This document shows positions 1 through 7,696 of a stretch of 64,000 nt of DNA, piece after piece (the first letter of the stretch is position 1; the number at the start of each line of letters is the position of its first letter). A program made the translations under genes and the position numbers. The DNA is from Bacteroidota bacterium (lineage in GTDB: Bacteria; Bacteroidota; Bacteroidia; B-17B0; Aurantibacillaceae): contig JAFLBH010000001.1 in assembly GCA_017303905.1 (NCBI GenBank), positions 969,809 through 1,033,808 on the forward strand, written 5' to 3'. A model generated the notes under the pieces. The model was not told where the DNA came from, did not search any database, and saw only the letters and a list, made by a program, of their open reading frames with translations.

Positions 1-13
1 AGAAAAATTAACG

Positions 14-35
14 AAGCCCCGCAAGGGGCTTTTTT
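14..35. terminator. bidirectional hairpin terminator
   Basis: AGCCCC-GCAA-GGGGCT followed by a T run. It directly follows the stop codon of the minus-strand GreA-like gene, and the T run lies on the plus strand, so it may also end a plus-strand gene outside the window. Confidence 0.8.
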
Positions 36-489
36 ATTGAATAGAAGTTATTTGATAATTCACACCGTTAAAATCAAGTGAAGCCCCTTGTTTTAATCCC
101 ATAAATTTTAAAGCCAGCGGTGATTTGTCGGAAATGACAATAACGGTGTTTTTCTCGAATTCGATTTTTCCTATGGCAACCGCAATAAAAATTTGTCCGC
201 GGTTGGTATAAATTAAACTGCCTTTCGTAACCGATGTTGAAGTGTTTTTAGGAAGTGATGATAGTTCAGCCTGCACTTGTAAAGCGTCGTTAATCTGGCG
301 ACTCAGTTTTTCCTGTTCCAGTTGCATCATAGCTCTCGCGGTTTCGTGTTTATCGCCGGCGCTGCTTTTTGTTTCATTGTTAGCTGATTCGGTGATTTGC
401 GATAAGGCAACTTTGAGCGATTGAACTTTCTGTTCCATTAAATTTTTGCAATGCAAAAATAAACGCTCTTTTAAACTTGTATTATTCAT
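34..489 (-). CDS. GreA/GreB-like C-terminal domain protein
   Basis: A 151-residue cytoplasmic protein. Residues 1-75 are rich in charged residues and predicted helical (coiled-coil-like). The C-terminal half (about 85-151) contains SDKSPLALKFMGLKQGASLDF, which resembles the GreA/GreB C-terminal segment where SPLG..LLG.K.GD is typical. It lacks the full Gre N-terminal coiled coil with its acidic tip in recognisable form, so RNA-polymerase binding is plausible but transcript cleavage is not supported. Small proteins of this kind are common in Bacteroidota and are sometimes misannotated as 3-oxoacyl-ACP synthase. The ATG at 487-489 is the only good start. It is divergent from the next gene, with a 46-base spacer. 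Confidence 0.6.
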   Translation of the reverse strand: MNNTSLKERLFLHCKNLMEQKVQSLKVALSQITESANNETKSSAGDKHETARAMMQLEQEKLSRQINDALQVQAELSSLPKNTSTSVTKGSLIYTNRGQIFIAVAIGKIEFEKNTVIVISDKSPLALKFMGLKQGASLDFNGVNYQITSIQ

Positions 490-535
490 ACTTCATAAAT
501 ATCCGAAAAAATATTACTTTTAGTATATTCTATTT

Positions 536-1159
536 ATGAAACAATTTTTTTCACTGCTACTATTCATCTGTTTTTCATTCCCACTTTTTTGTCAGGAAGC
601 GAAAAACGAAAAACCTATTTGGGGTGGCGGCATCGAAATGTTTTATTCGGCGAATGCTCATGGCGCGTTTTATTCAGGGCACTTAAGTTTTAATCAGTCA
701 AAGCATCATTTAAAAGTTGGGCCGTTAGTACACAAACGAAGTTTAAAAGTTTCCGGTGCGAAGTTAGCTTACTCGTTTGTGTTGGCAGGAATGGATGCGG
801 AGGAGATGTTGCATGCCAATTTCAGAGAAAGCAGTAACGGTTCGTGGCGAGTAAGCTTAATGACATTTGTTCAATATATTGATAAAACGCAAATGAATTA
901 TAAGCGAGTAGTGGAGGAAGAGTTGTTGAATCCGGATATTAAGCAAGACTGGAATAAAGTTTACTTATCTACGGTTGAAGGAGGATTGGGCGCAGAGTTA
1001 GATGTAAAACTTTTTAATTCTGTGCAATTAAGAACTTATGTAGGCGTAAGTGTTTATTCGCACTTAAATTACCCAACAGTTATGTACCACGAAAAAACGG
1101 CCGCGGCTTTTATTTTTGGCGCGGGTGTGAATGTGCCCTCATTTAAAAGGAATAAATAA
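536..1159 (+). CDS. secreted or outer-membrane beta-strand protein, unknown function
   Basis: The 207-residue product opens with a signal peptide (MKQFFSLLLFICFSFPLFC, cut likely after CQ). The mature part alternates polar and hydrophobic residues with many aromatic residues (MFYSANAHGAFYSGHLSF, VQLRTYVGVSVYSHLNY), as in small outer-membrane beta barrels. No family is recognised. The next gene starts 6 bases downstream on the same strand, so the two are probably cotranscribed. A TACTTTTA sequence just upstream is a near match to the Bacteroidota -7 element, but no -33 TTG is evident. Confidence 0.6.
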   Translation: MKQFFSLLLFICFSFPLFCQEAKNEKPIWGGGIEMFYSANAHGAFYSGHLSFNQSKHHLKVGPLVHKRSLKVSGAKLAYSFVLAGMDAEEMLHANFRESSNGSWRVSLMTFVQYIDKTQMNYKRVVEEELLNPDIKQDWNKVYLSTVEGGLGAELDVKLFNSVQLRTYVGVSVYSHLNYPTVMYHEKTAAAFIFGAGVNVPSFKRNK

Positions 1160-1165
1160 TCAAAC

Positions 1166-2077
1166 ATGGAAACCATTTTAATTACCATTGTATCGCTCGT
1201 TGTTATTATGGCCTTGGCTTTTTATATGATAAAAGTCCGTGATAAAATTGCGAATGGCGATTTGAAATTTGTGGAGATAATGAGTGATAAGGCAGTTATT
1301 ATAACAACAATAATTCATAGTGGAGGAGAGGGCGACGCTTTCTACCATACAAAACTTACTGTGTATGATTTAAAGAATCCGCAGGAAAAGAAAATTAAAG
1401 TATTTAAACAAGAGCTTAAGGAAGTACATCGGATTGAAAAATATTTAGTGATGGAGTTAGAGCGAAGATATTTTTCAATTTTCGACACGGAGGCATTTGA
1501 AGAATGTTTCAATACACGACAGCCAGCAAATTATTTGAAGCTTGATTCGGAGGATGGAATTGCGGAAATAAAATATCAAAAAGGCGATTGGAAGTTTGAC
1601 ATCACAACGAGTCAAGGCAAAAAGCTGTATATTTATCTAAAAGATATTTTGAAGCTAAGAAACACAGAGCCGCAAATAGAGAAGAGGAAATATCCAATTG
1701 GAAATTTCAATTTATATAAGCATAAGCAAAACGAAACATTTGTTTTACATTACAACCATCAGCCAATACTAGGAAGCAAGGAATATATCAATGCGCAGGT
1801 GGTGTCAGGTGATGAAAATATTGGTGTTATACTACACGATGCGGCCATAATGGACTATCCCGAAGTAAGGGTTACAGCTGTTAATTCAAAAGGACAAGAA
1901 GTGTGGACTTATAACCAGCAGCAATTAAAATTAAAGCACGAGAGGGAATACGATAACAGAATAAAGCTTTACGACTGGAGAGAAGAAGGTGAATATCTTT
2001 TATTAGCGTTTGAAGCAAAGAAAGATCGCGTTGTTGGGCTTCACAAAAAGAACGGCGCTATTTTATTTCTTTATTAG
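1166..2077 (+). CDS. membrane-anchored hypothetical protein
   Basis: This 303-residue protein has one N-terminal membrane segment (residues 4-22, ILITIVSLVVIMALAFYMI) and a long soluble remainder with no motif I recognise. The body is rich in charged residues and predicted beta strands (WTYNQQQLKLKHE, YLLLAFEAKKDRVVGLHKK near the C terminus recall beta-propeller-like repeats, but this is only an impression). It lies 6 bases after the preceding secreted-protein gene, suggesting a two-gene operon. It converges with the AI-2E transporter gene, with only 2 bases between the stops. Function unknown. Confidence 0.55.
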   Translation: METILITIVSLVVIMALAFYMIKVRDKIANGDLKFVEIMSDKAVIITTIIHSGGEGDAFYHTKLTVYDLKNPQEKKIKVFKQELKEVHRIEKYLVMELERRYFSIFDTEAFEECFNTRQPANYLKLDSEDGIAEIKYQKGDWKFDITTSQGKKLYIYLKDILKLRNTEPQIEKRKYPIGNFNLYKHKQNETFVLHYNHQPILGSKEYINAQVVSGDENIGVILHDAAIMDYPEVRVTAVNSKGQEVWTYNQQQLKLKHEREYDNRIKLYDWREEGEYLLLAFEAKKDRVVGLHKKNGAILFLY

Positions 2078-2079
2078 AA

Positions 2080-3123
2080 TTATTTTCCAAGTAAATCCGA
2101 CCAATGTTTCATCTCCGGAAAATGAGAGGCAAATAGCCTAAATGCTGCGGCAAAAGGTAAAAACAAAATCATTCCGGATACACCCCAAAAAAGCGCGCCA
2201 ATAAAAATCACAACGATTGCTGCTAAAGTATTCAGATTAACAAAGCGTCCAACGATATATGGGAAAATTAAATTGGCTTCTAAGTATTGTACAACAGAGA
2301 ACACACCAACAACACCTAAAGGTTGCCAAAGCGAGCCTGTGTTAATCCAGCTTAGCGTGATTGGAAGAACAGCACTGATTACTATTCCGAAATAAGGAAT
2401 AATAGTCATGATGGCTGTAAGCATTCCAAACATAAGTGGATTTTCCACACCAATTAACCAGAGTCCGAGCGTGTTTAAGATTCCAACGGTTAAATAAACC
2501 ATTACCATGCCGCGAATGAATTTTGAAAACAGGCTAATGGTATCATTCAGCGCGGCGAATAATTGTACACGTTGATCATCAGTAAAAAGTTGTGAAAGAA
2601 AATTGACTAGTTTTTTTCGGTAAACCAAAATCAAAGCAATGTAAACCGGAATGATGAACAAGTTCAATAAGGCTTCAAACGTTGCCTTTGATGTATCCTG
2701 AATAATTTGTCCTGCATTTGCACTGAGAGAATGTAAAGTATCGCTTACCCAAATCATTTGTTCTTCTGTGCTCCATCCAAATTCGGTTTCCAGCAAGTTT
2801 TGAATTTGCTGCATGAGCGGATTTATCTTTTGATGTAATAAAGCCCATTTACTGCTGATGAGAGTTGTTTCATAAGTGAGTACGGTAATTAATCCGCCGA
2901 ACAGAAGGCACACAATTAAAATGGGAATCGCAATTGAAATTGTTTTTCCGAAGCCTTTAGTTTCAAAGAAACGACACATTGGGTAAAGTACAATGGCCGT
3001 CATGAAGGAGTAAGCAAGCGGAATTAAAAAAGGTTTTCCGAAGTAAAGGATGAGTCCTGTAAAAACAATGGAACTTACGAACTTAAAGTAAGAATTAGTT
3101 TTTTCTGAATTGGCAGCTGACAT
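2080..3123 (-). CDS. AI-2E family transporter (PerM/YdiK-like permease)
   Basis: The 347 residues form about seven or eight membrane segments with the family's usual layout: two N-terminal helices, a soluble region at roughly 90-140, then a helical block ending in GVSGMILFLPFAAAFRLF. The segment PLMFGMLTAIMTIIPYFGIVISAVLPI is a typical AI-2E_transport signature (PYFG..I). Members export small molecules or exchange ions; substrate cannot be told here. Length is normal. The upstream MORN-repeat gene ends 17 bases before this start, so they may be cotranscribed. Confidence 0.85.
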   Translation of the reverse strand: MSAANSEKTNSYFKFVSSIVFTGLILYFGKPFLIPLAYSFMTAIVLYPMCRFFETKGFGKTISIAIPILIVCLLFGGLITVLTYETTLISSKWALLHQKINPLMQQIQNLLETEFGWSTEEQMIWVSDTLHSLSANAGQIIQDTSKATFEALLNLFIIPVYIALILVYRKKLVNFLSQLFTDDQRVQLFAALNDTISLFSKFIRGMVMVYLTVGILNTLGLWLIGVENPLMFGMLTAIMTIIPYFGIVISAVLPITLSWINTGSLWQPLGVVGVFSVVQYLEANLIFPYIVGRFVNLNTLAAIVVIFIGALFWGVSGMILFLPFAAAFRLFASHFPEMKHWSDLLGK

Positions 3124-3140
3124 TTATACAATCTTAAAGA

Positions 3141-3638
3141 TTATTTTTTAAGATTTCCAAAGTTGTAATTTTCAGTTTTTATAACTTTCCCTTTTTCGTC
3201 GTATTCGGTCCATGTACCGTGTTTTATACAATAGCCATTATCCCAAAGCGGTTCCCAAACATCTGTATCATTTTCGCGATAGTGCCCTTGCGTTTTAACT
3301 TTTCCATTTGGATAGTAAGCGGTAAATGAACCCACGTAACAATCTTTATATTGAACAGCCTTCGTACTTAGTTTGCCATTTTCATCATAGGTTTCTAACA
3401 TACACGGAGTGCATTCAGCAATGGATGAACGCGAAGCAATCATCACATCATATTTATCTTTCGAAATTTCTTTTCCATTTGCCTTGTAAATCGTTTTGCC
3501 ATTAACCGTGGCAGTTTCGGTAAAAGCCGTAAAGAATTTCTTCACCGGTAAATTTTTGTAGTTGATTGAAGTGCTTTCTTGTGCAATACCGGCTAAGGCT
3601 ATAAATAAAAATAGGAAGGTGCTGTTAAATCGTTTCAT
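3141..3638 (-). CDS. secreted MORN-repeat-variant protein
   Basis: A 165-residue protein with a signal peptide (MKRFNSTFLFLFIALAGIAQ). The C-terminal half holds MORN-variant repeats: YDENGKLSTKAVQY, YYPNGKVKTQGHY and EYDEKGKVIKTENY, the pattern often labelled YwqK-like antitoxin although no toxin partner is present. A CTPC pair (residues about 77-80) could form a disulphide after export. It is upstream of and co-oriented with the AI-2E transporter gene. Function unknown; a periplasmic or surface location is inferred from the signal peptide. Confidence 0.65.
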   Translation of the reverse strand: MKRFNSTFLFLFIALAGIAQESTSINYKNLPVKKFFTAFTETATVNGKTIYKANGKEISKDKYDVMIASRSSIAECTPCMLETYDENGKLSTKAVQYKDCYVGSFTAYYPNGKVKTQGHYRENDTDVWEPLWDNGYCIKHGTWTEYDEKGKVIKTENYNFGNLKK

Positions 3639-3766
3639 GGTTATTTTTCGATTCTTAAAGATAGCTAAAATATCAGGTCGAAGACCAGTTAGGGGCAGTA
3701 GAATGGGTTTGAAATCTCCAATAGAAACCTCTCTATTTTAGCCAGTTACACTGGGATTAAAAAAAT

Positions 3767-3797
3767 TTGCATAATTTAAAATCTGTAATTACATTTG
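3767..3797 (+). promoter_or_regulatory. promoter for tRNA-Val locus
   Basis: TTG at 3767-3769 and TACATTTG at 3790-3797 are 20 bases apart, a full match to the Bacteroidota sigma-A consensus TTG-N19-23-TAnnTTTG. Transcription would start near 3803, just before the truncated tRNA copy at 3815, so the transcript should carry the partial and the intact tRNA. The rest of the spacer back to 3639 shows no gene. Confidence 0.7.
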
Positions 3798-3814
3798 CTG
3801 CCCCAATGAATAAT

Positions 3815-3866
3815 GGGAGCTTAGCTCATCCCGATAGCTATCGGGAGGTTCAAAGCACCAAAACTC
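3815..3866 (+). pseudogene. truncated 5' copy of tRNA-Val interrupted by a palindrome
   Basis: 3815-3828 is identical to the first 14 bases of the intact tRNA that begins at 3867. Then comes the 18-base palindrome TCCCGATAGCTATCGGGA (3829-3846) in place of the D-loop GCT, then GGTTCAAAGCACC (3847-3859), which resumes the tRNA with one mismatch. The copy stops before the anticodon stem. It sits where the tRNA 5' end would be expected relative to the promoter. Confidence 0.85.
3829..3846. repeat. 18-bp perfect palindrome, family P1
   Basis: TCCCGATAGCTATCGGGA. Other copies or variants in this window: 4294-4311, 18002-18019 and 27108-27125. Here it interrupts a tRNA D arm. Confidence 0.85.
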
Positions 3867-3941
3867 GGGAGCTTAGCTCAGCTGGTTCAGAGCACCTGCC
3901 TTACAAGCAGGGGGTCACTGGTTCGAACCCAGTAGTTCCCA
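3867..3941 (+). tRNA. tRNA-Val (anticodon TAC)
   Basis: Full cloverleaf: acceptor GGGAGCT pairs with AGTTCCC (one G-T pair), the D arm follows from 3876, anticodon stem CCTGC/GCAGG (3895-3899 and 3907-3911) encloses loop CTTACAA with TAC at 3902-3904, and the T arm is ACTGG-TTCGAAC-CCAGT. The discriminator is A3941 and CCA is not encoded. It is flanked by a 5' partial copy and, beyond the GIY-YIG gene, a 3' partial copy. Confidence 0.95.
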
Positions 3942-3945
3942 CACT

Positions 3946-3974
3946 AAAAGCCTTACATTAGTAAGGCTTTTTTT
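3946..3974 (+). terminator. terminator of tRNA-Val
   Basis: AAAAGCCTTAC-ATTA-GTAAGGCTTTT followed by more T. The stem start AAGCCT recurs in the second terminator at 4284-4326. Confidence 0.85.
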
Positions 3975-3978
3975 ATTT

Positions 3979-4233
3979 TTGCGCAGGCCATATTTTGTTT
4001 ACGTAATATATTCAAAGACGGTAAAGAAAAAATATACCGGTTATACTGAGAATGTCTCAATAAGATTAAGGCAACATAATGAAGGCACTTTAAGTAGATT
4101 TACTAAGAACAAAGGGCCCTGGGAATTGATTTATACAGAAGAATTTATTAACAAAACTGACGCTTTAAAAAGAGAAAAATATCTAAAGACAGGAGCGGGA
4201 AGAGATTTTATTAAAGAAAAATTTGGGATTTGA
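3979..4233 (+). CDS. GIY-YIG nuclease domain protein
   Basis: A stand-alone GIY-YIG domain of 84 residues, usual for the UvrC/URI-like small family. The motifs are VYVIYS (GIY element), YTGYT (YIG element), the Arg-containing RLRQHN segment, and a C-terminal helix ALKREKYLK with the likely catalytic Glu. Members cut DNA as single-metal nucleases; targets of the stand-alone forms are mostly unknown. The only start in the open stretch is TTG at 3979, immediately after the tRNA terminator T run; no ATG or GTG is available, so expression may be weak or the original start lost. It is wedged between the intact tRNA-Val and a partial 3' copy of that tRNA, the context expected for an inserted element. 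Confidence 0.8.
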   Translation: MRRPYFVYVIYSKTVKKKYTGYTENVSIRLRQHNEGTLSRFTKNKGPWELIYTEEFINKTDALKREKYLKTGAGRDFIKEKFGI

Positions 4234-4234
4234 C

Positions 4235-4281
4235 GCAGGGGGGCACTGTCCGCCGCGGCGGACGAACCCAGTAGTTCCCAC
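4235..4281 (+). pseudogene. truncated 3' copy of tRNA-Val interrupted by a palindrome
   Basis: GCAGGGGGGCACTG (4235-4248) matches the 3' anticodon strand, variable region and start of the T arm of the intact tRNA with one mismatch. The GC palindrome TCCGCCGCGGCGGA (4249-4262) then replaces GTT, and CGAACCCAGTAGTTCCCA (4263-4280) completes the T arm and acceptor identically. It starts 2 bases after the GIY-YIG stop codon. Confidence 0.85.
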
Positions 4282-4283
4282 AA

Positions 4284-4326
4284 AGCCTCACAGTCCCGAT
4301 AGCAATCGGGATGTGAGGCTTTTTTA
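4284..4326 (+). terminator. terminator with a palindrome in its loop
   Basis: Outer stem AAGCCTCACA/TGTGAGGCTT plus T run. Its loop is the 18-base palindrome TCCCGATAGCAATCGGGA (4294-4311), one base from a perfect P1 copy. The outer stem resembles the tRNA-Val terminator at 3946. Confidence 0.85.
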
Positions 4327-4381
4327 TTTCTGTTCATTTCTTTAGCCTTACATTTCGCGTATTTTTTTTAAATTTAGTTTA

Positions 4382-5638
4382 ATGAACAAGTTCAAGTACA
4401 CACTCCTTTTTTTATTCGCTTTTACCATTACAGCATTCTCACAATCTTCTGCCGATTTAAAGCCCGGCGATGTGATTAATGAAACTTTACAGGTTATTGA
4501 TGAAAATGGCAACAAGGTCGATTTTAAAATTCCCGCTGAGGATAAATACTTAATCGTTTACAAATACCGTTGGCGTGATGAAGGGAAGGGCATCGATAAT
4601 GCCGATTCTATTAAAGAACTCGAAACTGAAATCATCGAAATATTACTGCAGGCAAAAATTAAGAATATAAAAGTTGTTTGCTTAAGTTATGATTACGGGC
4701 CAAATCTATCAAAGTGGCAAGAGCATCTTAAAGCTAAAAAACCTTTCAGAGTAAATTCTACCTACCGTGTGGATTACTATAATCTCGGCAATAACAGTAA
4801 AGGTGATTTACGCAGTAAACAATTGTTTAGTAAAATTACCATTATTGCTCCCGATGGCACTTTATTACGTTGGTCGAGTTCCATTGGGAAATTTGATTAT
4901 AATACCAAAAAGAGTACAATCATTCGCGCTAAACTGATAACTGAAGCAAACGGAAGAAAACAACCGTTAGACGATGCATCAGTACATGTAGTTTCCAGTT
5001 ACAAGAAAGATACTTTAGCTGGCACGCACACCAATTCGATGGGTGATTTCGAAATTTATTTAGCCGATAAAGACATGAGCTATAGCTTACGTGTAACGCC
5101 AAAGCAAAAAGTAAACAACGTTTCTTTATTAACTCGTGGCGGAACAGAAATTTCTAAATTCAATATCACGCCGGCAGGATTTGAGTATAAATTATTACAA
5201 GCGGAGGTTACACGTTTGTCTGAATTTGAACCGAGCGAAGATATTACCGAGCGTTACAGTAAATTCAGTGAATCGGATGAAGGAGAAATGACTTCCATTC
5301 AAACTATTTATTACGAGTCGGGAAAAAGTGATATTCGTCCGGAGTCAAAACCTACCATCGATAAAGTGATTCAGATCCTGAAGGACAATTCTAAAGTGCA
5401 ATTGGAAATTACTTCACATACCGATGCGGAAGGCGATGATGCGTTTAATTTAAAATTATCGGAACAACGCGCTGCTGCTGTTGTAAATTATATTGTTGCT
5501 GCAGGAATTAAAGCCAAGCGATTAAAGTCTTTAGGTAAAGGTGAGACGGAAATCCGAAATCGTTGTACAAATGGCGTGCTATGCTTTGATGACGAACACG
5601 AATATAATCGAAGAACGGAGTTTAAATTTATAAAGTAA
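4382..5638 (+). CDS. OmpA-family peptidoglycan-binding protein with thioredoxin-like N-terminal region
   Basis: The 418-residue product has a signal peptide (to about residue 20, TAFSQ). Residues about 25-175 (LKPGDVINETLQVIDENG, LIVYKYRWRDEG, KITIIAPDGTLLRW) have the strand order of AhpC/TSA-type redoxins but no CxxC pair, so it is probably a non-catalytic thioredoxin-like fold. Residues about 195-270 look like a carboxypeptidase-regulatory beta sandwich. The C-terminal OmpA domain (about 300-418) carries YYESGKSDIRPES, the peptidoglycan-binding stretch LEITSHTDAEGDDAFNLKLSEQRA and NRRTEFKF. It should anchor to peptidoglycan at the outer membrane. The following small secreted-protein gene starts right after the stop. 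Confidence 0.75.
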   Translation: MNKFKYTLLFLFAFTITAFSQSSADLKPGDVINETLQVIDENGNKVDFKIPAEDKYLIVYKYRWRDEGKGIDNADSIKELETEIIEILLQAKIKNIKVVCLSYDYGPNLSKWQEHLKAKKPFRVNSTYRVDYYNLGNNSKGDLRSKQLFSKITIIAPDGTLLRWSSSIGKFDYNTKKSTIIRAKLITEANGRKQPLDDASVHVVSSYKKDTLAGTHTNSMGDFEIYLADKDMSYSLRVTPKQKVNNVSLLTRGGTEISKFNITPAGFEYKLLQAEVTRLSEFEPSEDITERYSKFSESDEGEMTSIQTIYYESGKSDIRPESKPTIDKVIQILKDNSKVQLEITSHTDAEGDDAFNLKLSEQRAAAVVNYIVAAGIKAKRLKSLGKGETEIRNRCTNGVLCFDDEHEYNRRTEFKFIK

Positions 5639-5639
5639 G

Positions 5640-6032
5640 ATGAAAAATTTATTTATTTCCTTTCTCTTAATTTTTTCTTTCGATTTATTTTCTCAAACCA
5701 AGCCTGCACCTACGTTTTATGCCAGTTTGGATTGCGCTAATGCAAATAAGGAAATAAATAAAAGTAATCTGTCAAAATGTACGAAGCTTATATTATCCGG
5801 ACCCGATTCAGAAAACTACACCATTATTTTTTCAATTATAAGTTTTAAGGTTGGTGATGTAATCAAAGAATTTGCTGTTAGAGATGGAGTATTGGATAAA
5901 GAAGCTCTGGAGCAACTTATGAAAGTTACTACAGGTAATTTTTTCTATTTGGAGAATGTGCGTGTAAAACATAATGGCTCTGATGCGGCAAATACTCTCC
6001 CAACAAGCAAAATTAAAGTCATAGCTAACTAA
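5640..6032 (+). CDS. small secreted protein, unknown function
   Basis: The 130-residue product begins with a signal peptide (MKNLFISFLLIFSFDLFSQ). The mature part has two Cys residues (SLDCAN and SKCTKLI) that could form a disulphide, and no recognised domain. The segment SFKVGDVIKEFAVRDGVLDKEALEQL resembles loosely the GldM/'pseudopilin-like' partner regions of Bacteroidota surface proteins, but this is not strong enough to name. It starts right after the OmpA-family gene and probably shares its transcript. Confidence 0.55.
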   Translation: MKNLFISFLLIFSFDLFSQTKPAPTFYASLDCANANKEINKSNLSKCTKLILSGPDSENYTIIFSIISFKVGDVIKEFAVRDGVLDKEALEQLMKVTTGNFFYLENVRVKHNGSDAANTLPTSKIKVIAN

Positions 6033-6114
6033 CGTTTAGCGCCTTACCGCTGTATTATCTAAACCCGATTTAGTAGCTTATAATAATAAATTAGGTTTCC
6101 CCGTATTATTGTCG

Positions 6115-6122
6115 TACATTTG
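6115..6122 (+). promoter_or_regulatory. candidate -7 element for the DEAD-box helicase gene
   Basis: TACATTTG matches TAnnTTTG, though no -33 TTG lies at the right distance. Transcription would start near 6128 and leave a leader of about 130 bases before the ATG at 6260, as often seen for cold-inducible helicase genes. The spacer 6033-6259 has no convincing ORF. Confidence 0.4.
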
Positions 6123-6259
6123 TCATGTCTTTAGAAGATTGTATCTCAATCAGTTTGTAGCTCCACAGTGCAATTCGGTATTTTTTACATTTTTCTTAGC
6201 CACAATTAATGGTATAAATGTATTAGTACAATTACCGAGTATTTATTTAAAAACAATTA

Positions 6260-7387
6260 ATGACCTTTTCAGATTTAAAACTTATCAAGCCTTTAGTTTT
6301 GGCTTTAGATAAGATTGGGTATACAACACCTACCCCCATTCAGCAACAATCCATTCCGGCGATATTAGAAGGCCGCGATATTTTTGGATGTGCGCAAACC
6401 GGTACCGGCAAAACTGCTGCCTTTGCTTTACCGATTTTACAATTATTAGACAGCAACAAGGAAAATAACAAACAATGTTCTATTAAAGCATTAATCTTAG
6501 CGCCTACGCGTGAATTAGCTTTGCAAATCAGCGAGAGCTTTAAAGATTACGGCTATAATTTACGTTTATCACATACAACCGTATTTGGTGGTGTATCACA
6601 ATTAGCACAAACAAAAGCGTTACGTGCCGGCGTTGATGTTTTAATTGCAACACCGGGTCGTTTACTCGACTTAATGAATCAAGGCTTTATTAATTTAAAC
6701 AGCGTTGAACATTTTGTGTTAGATGAAGCGGATCGCATGTTAGACATGGGCTTTATTAACGACATGAAAAAAGTAATTGCAAAATTACCGGCTAAACGTC
6801 AGACTTTATTTTTCTCTGCAACAGCAGCGCCTGATATCATGAAACTGGCCAATACCATTTTAAAAAATCCGGTGCATGTTGCGGTAAGTCCTGTTTCATC
6901 AACTGCAACATTAGTTGACCAAAGCGTATTTTACGTGAAGCGCGAGAATAAACGTAATTTATTAAAACACGTTTTAAAAAGTAACGAGATCGAACACGTA
7001 TTAGTGTTTACACGTACCAAACGCGGTGCCGATAAAGTGGCAAAAGATTTAAATAACGATGGTATTAAAGCAGAAGCTATTCATGGTAATAAATCACAAG
7101 GAGCGCGTGAGCGTGCTTTGAAGGGATTTAAAAACAGAAGCATTCGTGTTTTAGTAGCCACTGATATTGCATCACGAGGAATTGATGTAGACAAATTATC
7201 ACATGTAATCAATTTTGAAATTCCTGAAGTAGCAGAGACGTATGTTCACCGTATCGGAAGAACAGGCAGAGCCGGCGCAAGCGGAACCGCTTTATCGTTT
7301 TGCTCACAGGAAGAATTAAGTTACATGAAAGACATTAGTAAATTAATTAAAAAGAACATTGCTGTTTCTAAGCATCCGTTCTCTTAA
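6260..7387 (+). CDS. DEAD-box ATP-dependent RNA helicase (RhlE-like)
   Basis: All superfamily 2 helicase motifs are visible in 375 residues: Q motif (TPTPIQQQSIP), motif I AQTGTGKT, Ia PTRELA, Ib TPGRLLD, II DEAD at about 155, III SAT, IV VLVFTRTK, V ATDIASRGIDV and VI HRIGRTGRAG. The protein ends soon after motif VI and lacks the long basic tail found on many RhlE proteins. It unwinds short RNA duplexes in RNA turnover or ribosome assembly. The cold-shock protein gene follows 74 bases later, and the long leader also suggests cold induction. Confidence 0.93.
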   Translation: MTFSDLKLIKPLVLALDKIGYTTPTPIQQQSIPAILEGRDIFGCAQTGTGKTAAFALPILQLLDSNKENNKQCSIKALILAPTRELALQISESFKDYGYNLRLSHTTVFGGVSQLAQTKALRAGVDVLIATPGRLLDLMNQGFINLNSVEHFVLDEADRMLDMGFINDMKKVIAKLPAKRQTLFFSATAAPDIMKLANTILKNPVHVAVSPVSSTATLVDQSVFYVKRENKRNLLKHVLKSNEIEHVLVFTRTKRGADKVAKDLNNDGIKAEAIHGNKSQGARERALKGFKNRSIRVLVATDIASRGIDVDKLSHVINFEIPEVAETYVHRIGRTGRAGASGTALSFCSQEELSYMKDISKLIKKNIAVSKHPFS

Positions 7388-7461
7388 TGATTTACTGATA
7401 AATAAATAAAACAAATAATAACCCGCTCTTTCTATTAGGAGGGGCAAAAAAACAAAACAAA

Positions 7462-7650
7462 ATGAAAAACGGAACAGTAAAATTTTTTAACGACGTAAAA
7501 GGCTTCGGATTTATTAAAGGTGATGATGGACAAGAGATCTTTGTTCATGTAACCGGATTAAAAGAAGAAATTCGTGAAAACGATCAAGTAGTTTACGAAG
7601 TTCAAGAAGGAAAGAAAGGCTTAAATGCTGTTAATGTAAAATTAGCTTAA
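7462..7650 (+). CDS. cold-shock protein, CspA family
   Basis: A single cold-shock domain of 62 residues with RNP1 (KGFGFIK, residues about 13-19) and RNP2 (IFVHVT, about 26-31). It binds single-stranded nucleic acid and melts RNA structure. An AGGAGGGG purine run lies about 18 bases upstream of the ATG, too far for an ordinary ribosome-binding site; it could pair with the upstream pyrimidines CCCGCTCTTTC, giving a leader structure. It lies behind the DEAD-box helicase gene, and the pair probably acts together in cold adaptation. Confidence 0.93.
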   Translation: MKNGTVKFFNDVKGFGFIKGDDGQEIFVHVTGLKEEIRENDQVVYEVQEGKKGLNAVNVKLA

Positions 7651-7696
7651 TTGCATTTTACCATTTTTTCACTCTATATTTAAAGTGAAAAATCAA

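Noticed and set aside
3767..3961. 64-codon ORF across tRNA-Val
   Set aside because: It reads through the promoter, the tRNA fragment and the intact tRNA; no independent coding signal.
6109..6312. 67-codon ORF before the DEAD-box helicase
   Set aside because: It overlaps the start of the helicase in another frame and lies in the probable leader.
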